A stretch of DNA of 47,123 nt from Allosalinactinospora lopnorensis (GCF_000981225.1 NZ_LAJC01000046.1:1-47123), one strand, 5' to 3'; positions 7,283 to 16,353 are shown, counted from the first letter of the stretch. Numbers and translations are program-made. The notes: generated by a model not told the origin, from the sequence alone.

Positions 7283-8346
7283 TCAGCCGGGCAGGGCGGC
7301 GTACAGCTCGGGAATCGCCTCGGCGGTCTCCGCGTCGAACTCCTCGAACGGAGTCGCCTCCGCCCTCCGCTGCGCGCCGCGGCCGGCGTGCTTCCAGGTC
7401 CCGATGATCCGGCCGCCCGCCACCACGGTCGGCCGGAACACACCGTTGCCGCCGGGAACGATGCGCTGGGCGAACTCGGGGGCGAGCATCGCGCTGCGGT
7501 CGGCGTAGCCAGGACGAACTCGTCGAAACCGGGCAGCAGGAACACCCCTCGCGCCTCGTCGCGATGGGCGTCGAGGAGGCGGGGGGTCTCCGGATCCATC
7601 AGGTATTCGGTGCCGTCGGCCTCGACCGTGTCGAGCCCGGACCGGGCCAGCGCCACTCCCGCCCTGGCGTCGGCGGCGGGCAGGTCGGTCCACCGGAGGA
7701 AGTCCCGCACGGTGGCCGGGCCGTGGCCGCGGAAGTACCGTTCGGCCAGCTCGCGGAGCGCCTCCTCGCGCTCCGGGCGACGCGGTGCGGGGATCCACTC
7801 CTCGAGCAGCACGATCTGCTGCTCGCCCGCGGCCGACGGTCCGAAGCACAGCGTCCCGGTCATGCTCAGGTGGACCAGCATGTGGTACCCGCGTCCACCC
7901 GCCGGTTCCAGCCCGCCCGCGTCCCAGACGGCGAGCAGCTCCTCCCGACGCATCCGGCCCCCGCCGCGCAGTGCCTCCACCGCCAGGTCGCGGGCGCGGC
8001 CGAGCGCGGGCTCGTCGAGCCCCAACTGGGCGCGGCGGCGGGCGTTCCGCGCGAGTACACGCGGCGCCAGCACCTCCAGCATCCAGGGCAGATCCGCGGC
8101 GGTGACGAGGTGCAGGGTGCCGCGCATCGGCCAGGACTTCACGACCTCGCCCGCGTCGAGCGCGACCTCCACCGCCCGGCGCGTGCCCTTGGTGGTGCGC
8201 AGCGCGACCGAGGTGAGCGCCCCGGGATGGTGCTGCGCCTGCACGGCGGTCAGGTGGGCGACGGCACCGGCCGCGCTGTCCGCGCGGGAACCCGCGAGGC
8301 GCTGCGCGACCAGCCGCAGCAGGGTGATCTCCGAGAGGGCGGCCAT
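7283..8346 (-). pseudogene. AlkZ-like winged-helix DNA glycosylase family protein, one-base frameshift
   Basis: Belongs to the HTH_42 family of AlkZ and AlkX, DNA glycosylases that unhook alkyl adducts and interstrand crosslinks. The catalytic-type Q-x-Q is present near the N-terminus in TAVQAQHHPGALTSVALR. The family's SWPMRGTLHLV, PGFDEFVLG and NGVFRPTVVAGGRIIGTWK segments are recognisable. As sequenced, the frame breaks near 7510. Restoring one G (CTGGCTACG to CTGGGCTACG) joins the halves as EFVLGYADRSAMLAPEF and gives a 354-residue protein of normal length, so sequencing error is likely. The ATG at 8346 follows AAGGTGAG. Confidence 0.82.
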
Positions 8347-8647
8347 GGCACGCTCACCTTTTTCGAACGCCGTGGACGGGGACCGGCGGTGACGCGCCGG
8401 CGTACGCCGCCATTGGAGCATCCGCCTGTGACATTCCTCCTCGGGCCGGACCGCCTTTCCACCCCTTCGGCGGTCGGGCTCTCCGCCTCTGCCGGGACCG
8501 CGCACACGGGCTGTCCGAACCGAGGCCGCGGACCGCCGCCGCGTGGGTGGCCCGTTCTCGCGCCTCGTCCCGAGAGCGAGGCGAACCGTCCGGCGGATTC
8601 CGCCCTGCGGCAGGTCGGTCGGCAGCTCCTCGCCGGCGGGCGGCCGC
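8347..8647. other. Intergenic region
   Basis: About 300 bases between two minus-strand genes. I see no coding signature, strong hairpin or clear promoter. Confidence 0.45.
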
Positions 8648-9769
8648 TCAGCCGGTCAGCGAGGGGTCGGAGAAACGCAGCACCGCGCCGATGCCCTCGT
8701 CCAACCGCACGTCGCGCTGCGCCACGAACACCAGGTCGGTCGAGGTCGCCACGGCCGCGCGCACGAGTGCCGTGTCCGCGCTCGCCCGGACCGGCTCCTG
8801 GACGCCGATGTCGCGCAGCTCCTTCTCGGTGAGCGCGATCTGCTCCCCCGAGGGGCCGGTCCACAGTTCGGTGTCGCCTCCCACGAGGTCGGGCGACCAC
8901 AGGAGCGTCCGCACCTGGGCACGCTGCAACGCGTAGACCACCGGCGCCAGCCCTTCGGCCGCACGCTCCCGGTTGCCGCGCTCCTCCTCGAACGCGTTGG
9001 CGACGGCCCGCACCTGTTCACCGGCGCGCTCGTCCAACCGTTGGCGGAGTTCGGCGTCAAGGGGCGACTCCTCCGACCCCGCGGCGCGGCTGCCCGCTTC
9101 GAGTCCGACGGCCATCCCGCGCAGGCCGTCGGGAAGCTGGTCGATGACCTCCCCGCGGACCTGCACCTCGCCCGCGACGGCGATGACCTCCGCGCCGCTC
9201 TGCTCGGCGAGCCCGCGGACCGCGTCGACGACACGCTTGACGTTCTGGCCGACCTGCTCGTCGACCGCGCGCTGCATCTGCTTGTGGTGGTACGCGCCGC
9301 CGCGGGGCTTGTGGGTGGGCTCTTCGTCGCCCTCCACCCGTTCGGTGCGCCGCCGGCCGCTGGCGTACTCCGCGCTGAGATCGGCGCCGATGCTGTCGAC
9401 GACCGCGAGGACGTAGGGCACGTGCCGCCCGCGGCGGCTCAGGTAGAGCATCGGGTCGGCCAGCGGGCCGAACCGCGCCTGGTGGTCCTGCGGCGGCTCG
9501 GAGACCAGGAGGTCGAGGAGCACCTCGCCGCCGGCGGCGAACACGATCTGGCCAAGGGGGCCCGAGGCGTCATCGGTGCGACCGACGACCTCGTCCAGGG
9601 CGTGCAGGGTCTCCTCGTCCGCGCCCTGCGCCGCCAGGTCCTCGCGCGCCTTGCCCCACCGCAGACGGACGGCGTGGTCGGCGTCCTCGGCGTCCCGGGA
9701 GACGTTGATGTGCACGGAGGCGACGGGGCCGGGATGGCCGTACACGGGTTCGAGAAACGTAAGATCCAT
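8648..9769 (-). CDS. Rv2629/baeRF family 2 release-factor-like protein
   Basis: A 373-residue member of the bacterial archaeo-eukaryotic release factor-like families (the Rv2629 type). These relate to eRF1 and Vms1, and some are thought to hydrolyse peptidyl-tRNA or act on stalled or hibernating ribosomes. Visible features: the N-terminal SVHINVSRDAEDADHAVRLRW strand-helix, a central PYVLAVVDSIGADL with a basic YHHKQMQRAVDEQVGQNVKRV helix, and a C-terminal eRF1-domain-3-like LLWSPDLVGG...TDLVFVAQRD region. It lies beside DUF2795 and DUF2267 genes, a grouping typical of actinobacterial stress regulons. The catalytic role in this family is still unsettled. Confidence 0.8.
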   Translation of the reverse strand: MDLTFLEPVYGHPGPVASVHINVSRDAEDADHAVRLRWGKAREDLAAQGADEETLHALDEVVGRTDDASGPLGQIVFAAGGEVLLDLLVSEPPQDHQARFGPLADPMLYLSRRGRHVPYVLAVVDSIGADLSAEYASGRRRTERVEGDEEPTHKPRGGAYHHKQMQRAVDEQVGQNVKRVVDAVRGLAEQSGAEVIAVAGEVQVRGEVIDQLPDGLRGMAVGLEAGSRAAGSEESPLDAELRQRLDERAGEQVRAVANAFEEERGNRERAAEGLAPVVYALQRAQVRTLLWSPDLVGGDTELWTGPSGEQIALTEKELRDIGVQEPVRASADTALVRAAVATSTDLVFVAQRDVRLDEGIGAVLRFSDPSLTG

Positions 9770-9798
9770 CGGTCAGCTTCGCTTTCCAAAGTCGCGTG

Positions 9799-10002
9799 TC
9801 ATGCTCGGCGGGGGTTCTGCGGCACGGAGTTCTCCACGTCGGCGACGTCGTGGTACTCCCTGTCGGGGACAGCGCGGAGCGCCTCCATGGTCGTGCTGTC
9901 CGAGCCCCGCTCCTCGGCGTAGGCGACGAGATCCGATCTGTCAGCCGGGAAGTCCTTCCCCTGCAGGGCCTTGCGGACCCGGCGCCGGTCTGCGGATGTC
10001 AT
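9799..10002 (-). CDS. DUF2795 small protein
   Basis: A 67-residue protein. It has the DUF2795 look: basic N-terminal RRRVRKALQGKDFPADRSDLVAYAEERG, then an acidic helix ending in VPDREYHDVADVENSV. Its function is unknown. The ATG at 10002 follows GGTGAGG. It is 29 bases from the release-factor homologue downstream and 38 bases from the DUF2267 gene upstream, so the three probably form one transcript. Confidence 0.8.
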   Translation of the reverse strand: MTSADRRRVRKALQGKDFPADRSDLVAYAEERGSDSTTMEALRAVPDREYHDVADVENSVPQNPRRA

Positions 10003-10040
10003 GAGAGCCTCACCTTCCACGTCGGTCCCGACGTGCGGTG

Positions 10041-10460
10041 TCACTGTTCGCGCTGCCCGCCGGGCGGCTGGAACAATCGCGCGAACTCCGGCGGGAGCTG
10101 GGCCATCGTGTCGGCGGTCTGTTCCGGCGGGGCCCATTCCCGCACCGTGCCCAGGACCGCGCTCACCTGCCGCTCGGCCTCCTCCGGGTCCACCGTGCCG
10201 ATACCCCCGCTGACCTTGTCGAGAAAGGCGCCCTTGTCGAAGGCCGCGGCGTGCCCCGAAGCGTGTGCCGTGTCGGGGCGCAGTTCCTCGGGAAGCCGGC
10301 GGACGAGATCGTCCATCTGGCCACCGCTGACGTTCTCGGACAGCGCGTTCAGGGTCGCTCTGGTCAGCCGCTCGGCCTCGCTCCGCGAGGTGACTCCGGC
10401 GTGCTGCTGGACACGGGCCAGGAAATTCTCCGCGGCCCCGTCCGTGCTCCCTGGATGCAT
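10041..10460 (-). CDS. DUF2267 domain protein
   Basis: A 139-residue soluble helical protein. The pattern of repeated helices (RVQQHAGVTSRSEAERLTRATLNALSE, then QMDDLVRRLPEELRPD) is typical of DUF2267, a family found in stress-induced operons. There is no known activity. The ATG at 10460 follows AAAGGAG 8 bases upstream; the open frame extends 10 codons further but without a ribosome site. Confidence 0.83.
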   Translation of the reverse strand: MHPGSTDGAAENFLARVQQHAGVTSRSEAERLTRATLNALSENVSGGQMDDLVRRLPEELRPDTAHASGHAAAFDKGAFLDKVSGGIGTVDPEEAERQVSAVLGTVREWAPPEQTADTMAQLPPEFARLFQPPGGQREQ

Positions 10461-10906
10461 TCGTCCGCTCCTTTTCCGTTGGCCGGGCAACGGACCTGTG
10501 CCGGTAAGCCTCAGGTGCGCCCGGCCGCGTGTGGCTTCGTCTTCCGTACGGCGCCTTGGCGCGGTGCGGCGCCCTCACCGCGGCCCCGGGGCGGATCCCG
10601 GGACCGGCCGCGTGGCACCCCGCGACCACGCCCGCTGCCCCTATGGGGTCCCCTGCCCGGCTGCCCCCGCGGACGAACCTGGGATCCGTCTCACCTCGCG
10701 AACCGCCCGGTGCTGCGCGGTTCCGGACACGCCGCCCCCGTGTGAGAGCCGCCTTTCGGGGAAGGCACCAGGATGCGGGGACCTGTCTCGCCGGCCTCTG
10801 TAGAGGTTCGGCTCCGTTCCCATAAGGGATGCGGTATATCCGTCTTCGCGTTTCCCGTTCGGATAGCTTTCGGTTCAAGGGCCATGGAGGCCCATAAGGG
10901 GGAACG
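10461..10906. other. Divergent intergenic region
   Basis: About 446 bases between the minus-strand DUF2267 operon and the plus-strand GAF-ANTAR gene; it must hold both promoters. Short CCC-ATAA-GGG hairpins (around 10819 and 10893) stand out. I cannot assign -35/-10 elements with confidence. Confidence 0.45.
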
Positions 10907-11608
10907 GTGAGCGAGTTCCAATCGGACGGGTATCTACGCATCTTCGCCACCATCGCCAGGGATCTGCTCGACCAGGGTTCGGTGCAGAACGTGCTCGACG
11001 GGATCGTGAAACTGGCGGTGAAGACCATCGACGGCTGCGAGGAGGCCGGCGTCCTGCTGATCGACCGGCGCAAGCACACCTACGAGACGCCCGCCGCCAC
11101 CGGTGAGCTCGTTCAGGAGTCGGACCGGGCCCAGTACGAGTGCAACGAAGGGCCGTGCCTCGACGCCGCCCGCTACGAGCGCAGCTTCCACGTGGAGGAC
11201 ATGGCGCAGGAGACCCGGTGGCCGGCCTACCGCCCGCGTGCTCTGGGACTGGGGATCAGATCCCTGATGGGCTTCGAACTGTTCACCCACAACGGAGTTC
11301 TCGGAGCGCTGGACCTGTACTCGCGCGCGCCCAGCGCCTTCGACGAGCACTCCCGGGAGATCGGGTGGGTTTTCGCCTCACACGCCGCTGTGGCCATCGC
11401 CGGTGCCCAGCGCGAGGACACGCTGCGCCACGGTTACGCCACCCGCCAGGAGATCGGCGAGGCGGTGGGCATTCTCATGGAACGCTACAAACTCACCAGC
11501 CAACAGGCCTTCGACGTGCTGAAGAAGGCGTCCATGGAGTCCAACACCAAGCTCCGCGACGTCGCCCGCCGTGTCGGCCAGACCGGAGAGACCCCCCACA
11601 GCGAGTGA
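10907..11608 (+). CDS. GAF-ANTAR RNA-binding antiterminator-type regulator
   Basis: A 233-residue protein with an N-terminal GAF sensor domain (about 20-165) and a C-terminal ANTAR domain (about 170-225) that binds paired hairpins in nascent RNA to prevent termination. ANTAR features: RQEIGEAVGILMERYKLTSQQAFDVLKKAS with the conserved Ala-Gly helix junction, then LRDVARRV. The start is GTG at 10907 after AAGGGGG. It is monocistronic and convergent with the response regulator downstream. Target RNAs cannot be named from this window. Confidence 0.9.
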   Translation: MSEFQSDGYLRIFATIARDLLDQGSVQNVLDGIVKLAVKTIDGCEEAGVLLIDRRKHTYETPAATGELVQESDRAQYECNEGPCLDAARYERSFHVEDMAQETRWPAYRPRALGLGIRSLMGFELFTHNGVLGALDLYSRAPSAFDEHSREIGWVFASHAAVAIAGAQREDTLRHGYATRQEIGEAVGILMERYKLTSQQAFDVLKKASMESNTKLRDVARRVGQTGETPHSE

Positions 11609-11634
11609 ACCGCCGTACGCCTCCCCGGACGCGT

Positions 11635-12294
11635 TCAGCCGCGCGCCTGCCCGGCCCGGACGAGGCCCGAGTCGTAGGCGGCCACGACCGCCTGCGTCCG
11701 GTCGCGGGCCCCGAGTTTGGCGAGGATGTTGGAGACGTGCGTCTTCACCGTCTCCACGCTGACGAACATCTCCGCGGCGATCTCGGCATTGGACAGCCCC
11801 CGCGCCATGAGCGCCAGCGTGCTCGTCTCCCGCTCGGTCAGGGACCCGACCGCCCGTGCCGCGGGCGTGTCCACACGGGGGCGGGTGGCGGCGAGCGAGC
11901 GGATCGCGGCGGGGAAGAGCAGGGATTCTCCGTTGTGCACCAGGCGGATCGCGGCGAGGATGTCCTCCGGGCGGCTGCGCTTGAGCAGGAACCCCGAGGC
12001 TCCGGCGCGCAGCGCGCCGTAAACGTAGTCGTCGTTCTCGAAGGTGGTGACGACGATGGTCTTGGGGGGACGGTCCAGCGCGCCTATGAGGGCGGTGGCC
12101 GCCTGGATCCCGTCCATTCCGGGCATGCGCACGTCCACCAGGACGATGTCGGGGCGGGTACGCCGCACGAGGTCGAGGACGCCGCTGCCGTCGTCCGCCT
12201 CCCCGGCGATCCGCATGTCCGCCTCGGCCTCGATGAGGGCACCGAGCCCCGCTCGGACCAGGGCCTCGTCGTCGACAAGAGCAACGGCGATCAT
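11635..12294 (-). CDS. NarL/LuxR-type response regulator
   Basis: A 219-residue two-component regulator. The receiver domain has the acidic pair DD at 8-9, the phosphoacceptor D54 in LVDVRMPGMDG and the switch Thr in VVTTFEND. A LuxR-type helix-turn-helix lies at about 155-219 (LTERETSTLALMARGLSNAEIAAEM). Its ATG overlaps the stop of the histidine kinase gene (ATGA), so the two are translationally coupled. It likely controls nearby or membrane-stress genes, but no target is visible. Confidence 0.93.
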   Translation of the reverse strand: MIAVALVDDEALVRAGLGALIEAEADMRIAGEADDGSGVLDLVRRTRPDIVLVDVRMPGMDGIQAATALIGALDRPPKTIVVTTFENDDYVYGALRAGASGFLLKRSRPEDILAAIRLVHNGESLLFPAAIRSLAATRPRVDTPAARAVGSLTERETSTLALMARGLSNAEIAAEMFVSVETVKTHVSNILAKLGARDRTQAVVAAYDSGLVRAGQARG

Positions 12295-13598
12295 CGGTTC
12301 CCTTTCCAGGGGATCGTGACGGTCAGGCACCATACGCCCTCGCGTGTCCCCGCCTCCAGCTCGCCGCCGAGCAGGCGTACGCGCTCCTCCATGCTTCGTA
12401 TCCCTCTGCCGCCGCCGGGACGGGTGCGGCGGTGCGGTGCGGCCGGATTGCTGATGAGCAGCCGCACGCGTGCGTCCTCGACGCGCAGTTCGACGGTTAT
12501 GGGGCCGCTCTTGCCGCCGTGGCGCAGGGCGTTGGTGATCCCCTCCTGGCAGATGCGGTGCATCTCCCTGGACAGCACACCCGGCACGGCGCCGAGCGGG
12601 CCGGTCCGGTCGAACCGGAGGTCGGTCCCCGCGGTCCGGGCGGCCTCGACGAGGTGCGGCAGTTCGGCCAGGGTGCGCTGCGGCGCGACGTCGGTGCGTT
12701 CCTCTCGGAGGAGACCGAGAACGTGGTCGAGTTCGGCGGTGGCGGTGCGCGCCTGCTCGGCGATCGCCTCAAGAGCGCCGCGGGCGAACGCGGGGTCCCG
12801 GTCCAGGACGCGGGCGGCGGCCCCGGCCTGCAGGGCGACGACGGACAGGACGTGCCCGATGGAGTCGTGGAGCTCGGCGGCCAGGCGGTTGCGTTCGGTG
12901 AGGTCGTCGGCGTGGGCCTGGGCCGCGGCGAGCCGATCGGCCGCGGCCGGTCCCAAGAACAGTGGAGCTAGGCGGGCGGCTCCGGCGCCGATGGCCGCGA
13001 CGGTGTAGACCAGCCCGACGAGCAGCACCGCCCCAACGGGCGGGCCCAGCCATTTCCACGCGCCGGTCAGCGGCATCCCCTCGGGGAGGAACGGCGCTCC
13101 GTCGAGGAGGAAGTACGGATCGGCGGTAAAGGGGGCCAGGACGAACAGGGCCGATTCCGTGAGCCCGACCATGGTGGCCAGGCTGACGGCGAAGCCGACG
13201 ACGAAGTGCAGCGCCAGCCAGCAGGCGGCGCGGGCCCGGGACCGCCAGGTGGCCGACCGCGCCGGCGGCTCGGCGGCGAGCGGGCCGCCCAGCAGGGAGC
13301 GGGTGATCTGCGCCTGCTGCGCACGCACCCCGGGCGCCCAGACGGTGGTGCTCCCCAGGACAGCGGCCGTGGCCGTCGCCGTGATCCCCTGGAGGCCGAA
13401 GCCGGACGTCTCGGGAGTCCGCGGGTCCGGGAGGAACAGCAGTGAGAACAGCACCAGGACCGCGAGCAGGAAGGGCACGAAGAGGACGCCGCCCAGGACG
13501 AGGTAGACCCAGCGCCGGTAGGTGGCGGAGCCGCGCAACGGGGCGATGGCGAGCCGGATGATCCTCACACGGGGATCGTCGCACGGTGGCGGCACCAT
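12291..13598 (-). CDS. Sensor histidine kinase (HisKA_3 type)
   Basis: A 435-residue membrane kinase for the response regulator that follows. About four hydrophobic segments (around 31-56, 68-90, 126-155 and 185-208) precede a dimerisation helix with the phosphoacceptor H244 in RLAAELHDSIGHVLS, typical of NarX/DesK-type kinases. The ATP-binding domain has HRICQEGITNALRHG (N box) and a GGGRGIRSMEERVRLLGG G box. The start ATG at 13598 has GGGAGG directly upstream, inside the right arm of a GNRA-loop hairpin (13602-13619), so its translation may be gated. Confidence 0.9.
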   Translation of the reverse strand: MVPPPCDDPRVRIIRLAIAPLRGSATYRRWVYLVLGGVLFVPFLLAVLVLFSLLFLPDPRTPETSGFGLQGITATATAAVLGSTTVWAPGVRAQQAQITRSLLGGPLAAEPPARSATWRSRARAACWLALHFVVGFAVSLATMVGLTESALFVLAPFTADPYFLLDGAPFLPEGMPLTGAWKWLGPPVGAVLLVGLVYTVAAIGAGAARLAPLFLGPAAADRLAAAQAHADDLTERNRLAAELHDSIGHVLSVVALQAGAAARVLDRDPAFARGALEAIAEQARTATAELDHVLGLLREERTDVAPQRTLAELPHLVEAARTAGTDLRFDRTGPLGAVPGVLSREMHRICQEGITNALRHGGKSGPITVELRVEDARVRLLISNPAAPHRRTRPGGGRGIRSMEERVRLLGGELEAGTREGVWCLTVTIPWKGNR

Positions 13599-13601
13599 CA
13601 C

Positions 13602-13619
13602 CTCCCTCTTCCGAGGGAG
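13602..13619 (-). promoter_or_regulatory. Hairpin covering the ribosome site of the histidine kinase gene
   Basis: On the minus strand CTCCCTC-GGAA-GAGGGAG: seven perfect pairs closed by a GNRA tetraloop, ending three bases before the ATG. Its right arm is the Shine-Dalgarno sequence, so the folded form would block initiation. Confidence 0.55.
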
Positions 13620-13710
13620 CGGAACCCCCGCACAGGGTGAGGTGCCGGCGCGGAGGATCCGCGAGCGTTGGTGCGCAGGACCGAAACCGCTTCTCGCAAG
13701 GAGAATCCCG

Positions 13711-14847
13711 ATGAACGGACACCCGCGCCACGCCGACCCCGCGGCGGGGGTCCCGGACCCCGCGCAGCCGGAGTGGCGGGCCGGCTGGAGCGTCCGGCTG
13801 GCGCTCGCCTGGTCGGCCATCACCGCCGCATTGGCCCTGGCATGGGCGTCCGGCCTGCTCCCCTCGCCCCTCACGGACACCGAGACGGCGTCGCCCGGTG
13901 CCGTGTTCAACGGCTACGACCCGCTGATCGGCACCGCGTTCACGCTGGTCCTCGGCCTGCTCGGGATTGGTTGCGCGATCGCGGCACTACGCGCCACCGG
14001 TGAGGGCACAGGCCGGGCCACTGTGGTGGGGGCCTGGCTCATGGCGGCGACCACGCTACTCGTGCTGGTCCACGGGAAACTGCTCGCGTTTTTGGGCTAC
14101 ACGCCCGTGACCCTGGCGCTGGGCTGGTTCCTGCCCGGCATGTGGCCCGCGTACCTGGAAGCGCTGTTCGCCCCCGAGACGCTCTTCCTACTGCATTGCC
14201 TGGTCGGCGGGCTGGTCTGGGGGATGGCCGCGCTCACCCGCGGCAGGGCCCAACGTGGTGCCTGCTCCGACTGCGGAAGGACCGCGGGGTGGTCGTTGGA
14301 GCGGGAGGAGGCGGTGCGCGGCCGGGCGCTGCGCGTCGGCCGCGTCGCCGTGGCGGTGGCCGTCGTCTCCGCCCTGTGCTACCCGGCGGTGCGGCTGCCT
14401 TGGCTCTTCGGGATTCCTGTGGGTATGGACGCCGAGTCCTGGGCCCGGTTGCAGGCCGAACCGGGTGTGGTCGAGACCGGTATCGGGCTGGGCACGGCCG
14501 GGCTGGCCGGGGTGGTGCTGATGTTGGGGCTGGTACGGAACTGGGGGGTGCGCTTCCCCCGGTGGATGGCGGGGCTCGCCGGCCGCAGGGTCCCCGTGGC
14601 GCTCGCGGTGCTGCCGGCATCGGTGGTCGCCATCGCCCTCGCATCGCTGGGCAGAGAAGTCGTCCTCGCCTGGCCGGCCGGCGGGTTCAGCACTCCCCTT
14701 GGCGCGGACTGGGCGCACGTGGGCCCCCTTGCCGCGATGCTGCCCTGGGGGCTCGCCCTGGCGGTGGCCACGGTCGCCTACGCGGTACGGCGCCGGGCCG
14801 TCTGCGGCGCCTGCGGCCAAGGGCGGCCCGAAGAACTGCCCCGGTGA
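13711..14847 (+). CDS. Multi-pass membrane protein with two CxxC knuckles
   Basis: A 378-residue integral membrane protein of unknown function. I count about eight to nine hydrophobic segments. Two cytosolic cysteine pairs stand out: CSDCGR after the first block of helices and CGACGQ near the C-terminus, like zinc knuckles. The ATG at 13711 follows AAGGAG at ideal distance. It is divergent from the two-component operon, 112 bases away, which makes it a plausible target of that response regulator, though no shared site was identified. Confidence 0.75.
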   Translation: MNGHPRHADPAAGVPDPAQPEWRAGWSVRLALAWSAITAALALAWASGLLPSPLTDTETASPGAVFNGYDPLIGTAFTLVLGLLGIGCAIAALRATGEGTGRATVVGAWLMAATTLLVLVHGKLLAFLGYTPVTLALGWFLPGMWPAYLEALFAPETLFLLHCLVGGLVWGMAALTRGRAQRGACSDCGRTAGWSLEREEAVRGRALRVGRVAVAVAVVSALCYPAVRLPWLFGIPVGMDAESWARLQAEPGVVETGIGLGTAGLAGVVLMLGLVRNWGVRFPRWMAGLAGRRVPVALAVLPASVVAIALASLGREVVLAWPAGGFSTPLGADWAHVGPLAAMLPWGLALAVATVAYAVRRRAVCGACGQGRPEELPR

Positions 14848-14921
14848 CCATCGGTAACCACCGAACCGGCCGCGGGGATGGAGCCGGCCGGGCTTCCGTC
14901 CCCCGTTCCACGTACTGAGGT

Positions 14922-15110
14922 CTACAGGTCGCCGGTCCGGAGGTCCGCCAGGAATGCGGACCACTCCGGCACCGGGAACGACAGGTGCCCGGCGGAACGG
15001 TTCTGCGTGTCGCGGACGTCAACGGTGCCACGGTCGGTGCGGCACTCCACGCAGTTGTCCATCCCACCCTTGGAATAACTGGACTTGAACCAGCCATCGC
15101 TAGAGGTCAT
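14922..15110 (-). CDS. DUF397 protein
   Basis: A 62-residue small protein with the DUF397 signature: WFKSSYS, the NCVE core, VDVRDTQNRSAGHLSFPVPEWSAFLADLR. DUF397 proteins are encoded beside Scr1/WhiJ-type XRE regulators in actinomycetes and are thought to be their partners or antagonists. It lies 49 bases downstream of such a regulator on the same strand, which supports that pairing. Confidence 0.93.
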   Translation of the reverse strand: MTSSDGWFKSSYSKGGMDNCVECRTDRGTVDVRDTQNRSAGHLSFPVPEWSAFLADLRTGDL

Positions 15111-15159
15111 CGTTCATTGCCTCCTTCAGGAGCTTCGGTGTCGCAGTAGGGGAGCGGCC

Positions 15160-16353
15160 CTATGCGGCGTTCAAGACCTGCCGAACCTCGGGCACGTCCC
15201 GGAAGGGTCCCAGGGATGCCCGCACGACTCGCGCGCGTTCGGCCGTGCGTTCGCTGCCCAGGTCCGCCGACATATCCAGCATCCGCCGCGCCACGTCCGC
15301 CGCCTGCTCCGGTTCGTTCGCATCCGCGTAGGCGACCGCCAGCCACGACAGGTAGAGCGCCATCTCGCGCGTGTGCGTGGCGTCGTAGCGGGAGAGCACG
15401 TCATTGAGCAGCGGGACGGCTCGAAGTGGGCGCCGAAGTTCCGTATAGGCCCGCGCCTCCATGATCTGTAGCTCTCCGGCGTCGACCCAGTAGAGCCATG
15501 CCGGTTCGTCCTCATCAGCGTGCCGGGACAGGGCTTCTCCGGCTTCGCCGAGTGCCCGCATGGCGGCGCGGGAGTCCTCATTTCTGGTGTGTGCCCATGC
15601 GACCCGGTCCCAGAACAGTGCTCTGGCGCGCGGCGGGGCGACCGTACCCGCTTCGTTCAGTGCTGCCTCGGCCAGTGTCACGGCGTCGGCCACTCGACCG
15701 ATGTTGCTCCACTGGTAGGCAAGTGATCCCGCGAGCTGCCCCGCGAGCGTGGCGTCTCCGGCTTCCCGCGCGGCCGACAGGCCGAGCCGATATGCCTGCT
15801 CCGCCCGGTCGTGCTGGCCAGCGTCGGAGGCGATCCACCCGGCGATCTGCGCCAGTTCCCCCACGGCCACATGCAACGCCCTTCCCACGGCTTCCGTGTG
15901 CGTGCCTTCCCGAAGCAGCGCGACGGCCGCCTCAAACTCGCGAAACGCCGGCCCGATCAGGTCGTGTCCCGCCATGACGTCGTCAGCGAGTCGCAGCGCA
16001 TGCACGCGCGCGACGAGACGATCCGCCGCGGACCGTCCGATCCGACGCCCGGTCGTGGCCGACAGCGCCGCTACGGGCCTGTCCCCGGGCAAAAGCTCGG
16101 CGAGGGTGGGAGACGGCGTGTCGGCAGCCGCGAGGGCGCGTTCCAGTTCCTCCCGTGGGATGTCGAGCACGGAGGCGAGGTGCGGCAGCCAGAACCTGGG
16201 CACCCGGCGGCCGGACTCCCAGCGGTAGACCTCCTGGCGCGTCACCGTGGGGCGCCCGGATTCCGCGCACAGCACCTCGGCCAGCCGCTGCTGCGACCAG
16301 CCGCGCGCCGTGCGGTGCCGCTTGAGCATCCGGGGGAACGTCTCGGGAGCCAT
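15160..16353 (-). CDS. XRE-family regulator with TPR-like repeats (WhiJ-type partner of DUF397)
   Basis: A 397-residue protein. An N-terminal helix-turn-helix (about 8-65: RMLKRHRTARGWSQQRLAEVL and RQEVYRWESGRRVPRFW) is followed by alpha-helical tetratricopeptide-like repeats from about 150 to the end (for example DRAEQAYRLGLSAAREAGD). This architecture is typical of actinobacterial XRE regulators that act with a DUF397 partner in development or conflict. It is the first gene of a two-gene operon and is divergent from the small-protein operon at 16497. Confidence 0.9.
   Translation of the reverse strand: MAPETFPRMLKRHRTARGWSQQRLAEVLCAESGRPTVTRQEVYRWESGRRVPRFWLPHLASVLDIPREELERALAAADTPSPTLAELLPGDRPVAALSATTGRRIGRSAADRLVARVHALRLADDVMAGHDLIGPAFREFEAAVALLREGTHTEAVGRALHVAVGELAQIAGWIASDAGQHDRAEQAYRLGLSAAREAGDATLAGQLAGSLAYQWSNIGRVADAVTLAEAALNEAGTVAPPRARALFWDRVAWAHTRNEDSRAAMRALGEAGEALSRHADEDEPAWLYWVDAGELQIMEARAYTELRRPLRAVPLLNDVLSRYDATHTREMALYLSWLAVAYADANEPEQAADVARRMLDMSADLGSERTAERARVVRASLGPFRDVPEVRQVLNAA

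Noticed and set aside
6397-8505. A fusion of AlkZ-like protein and GNAT acetyltransferase
   Set aside because: The frame is open only because of the one-base loss near 7510; the corrected AlkZ-like gene stops at 7283, 247 bases before the GNAT start.
10780-10906. A sigma-B-type promoter for the GAF-ANTAR gene
   Set aside because: GGTAT-like and GTTT-like elements occur, but no pair has the right spacing.
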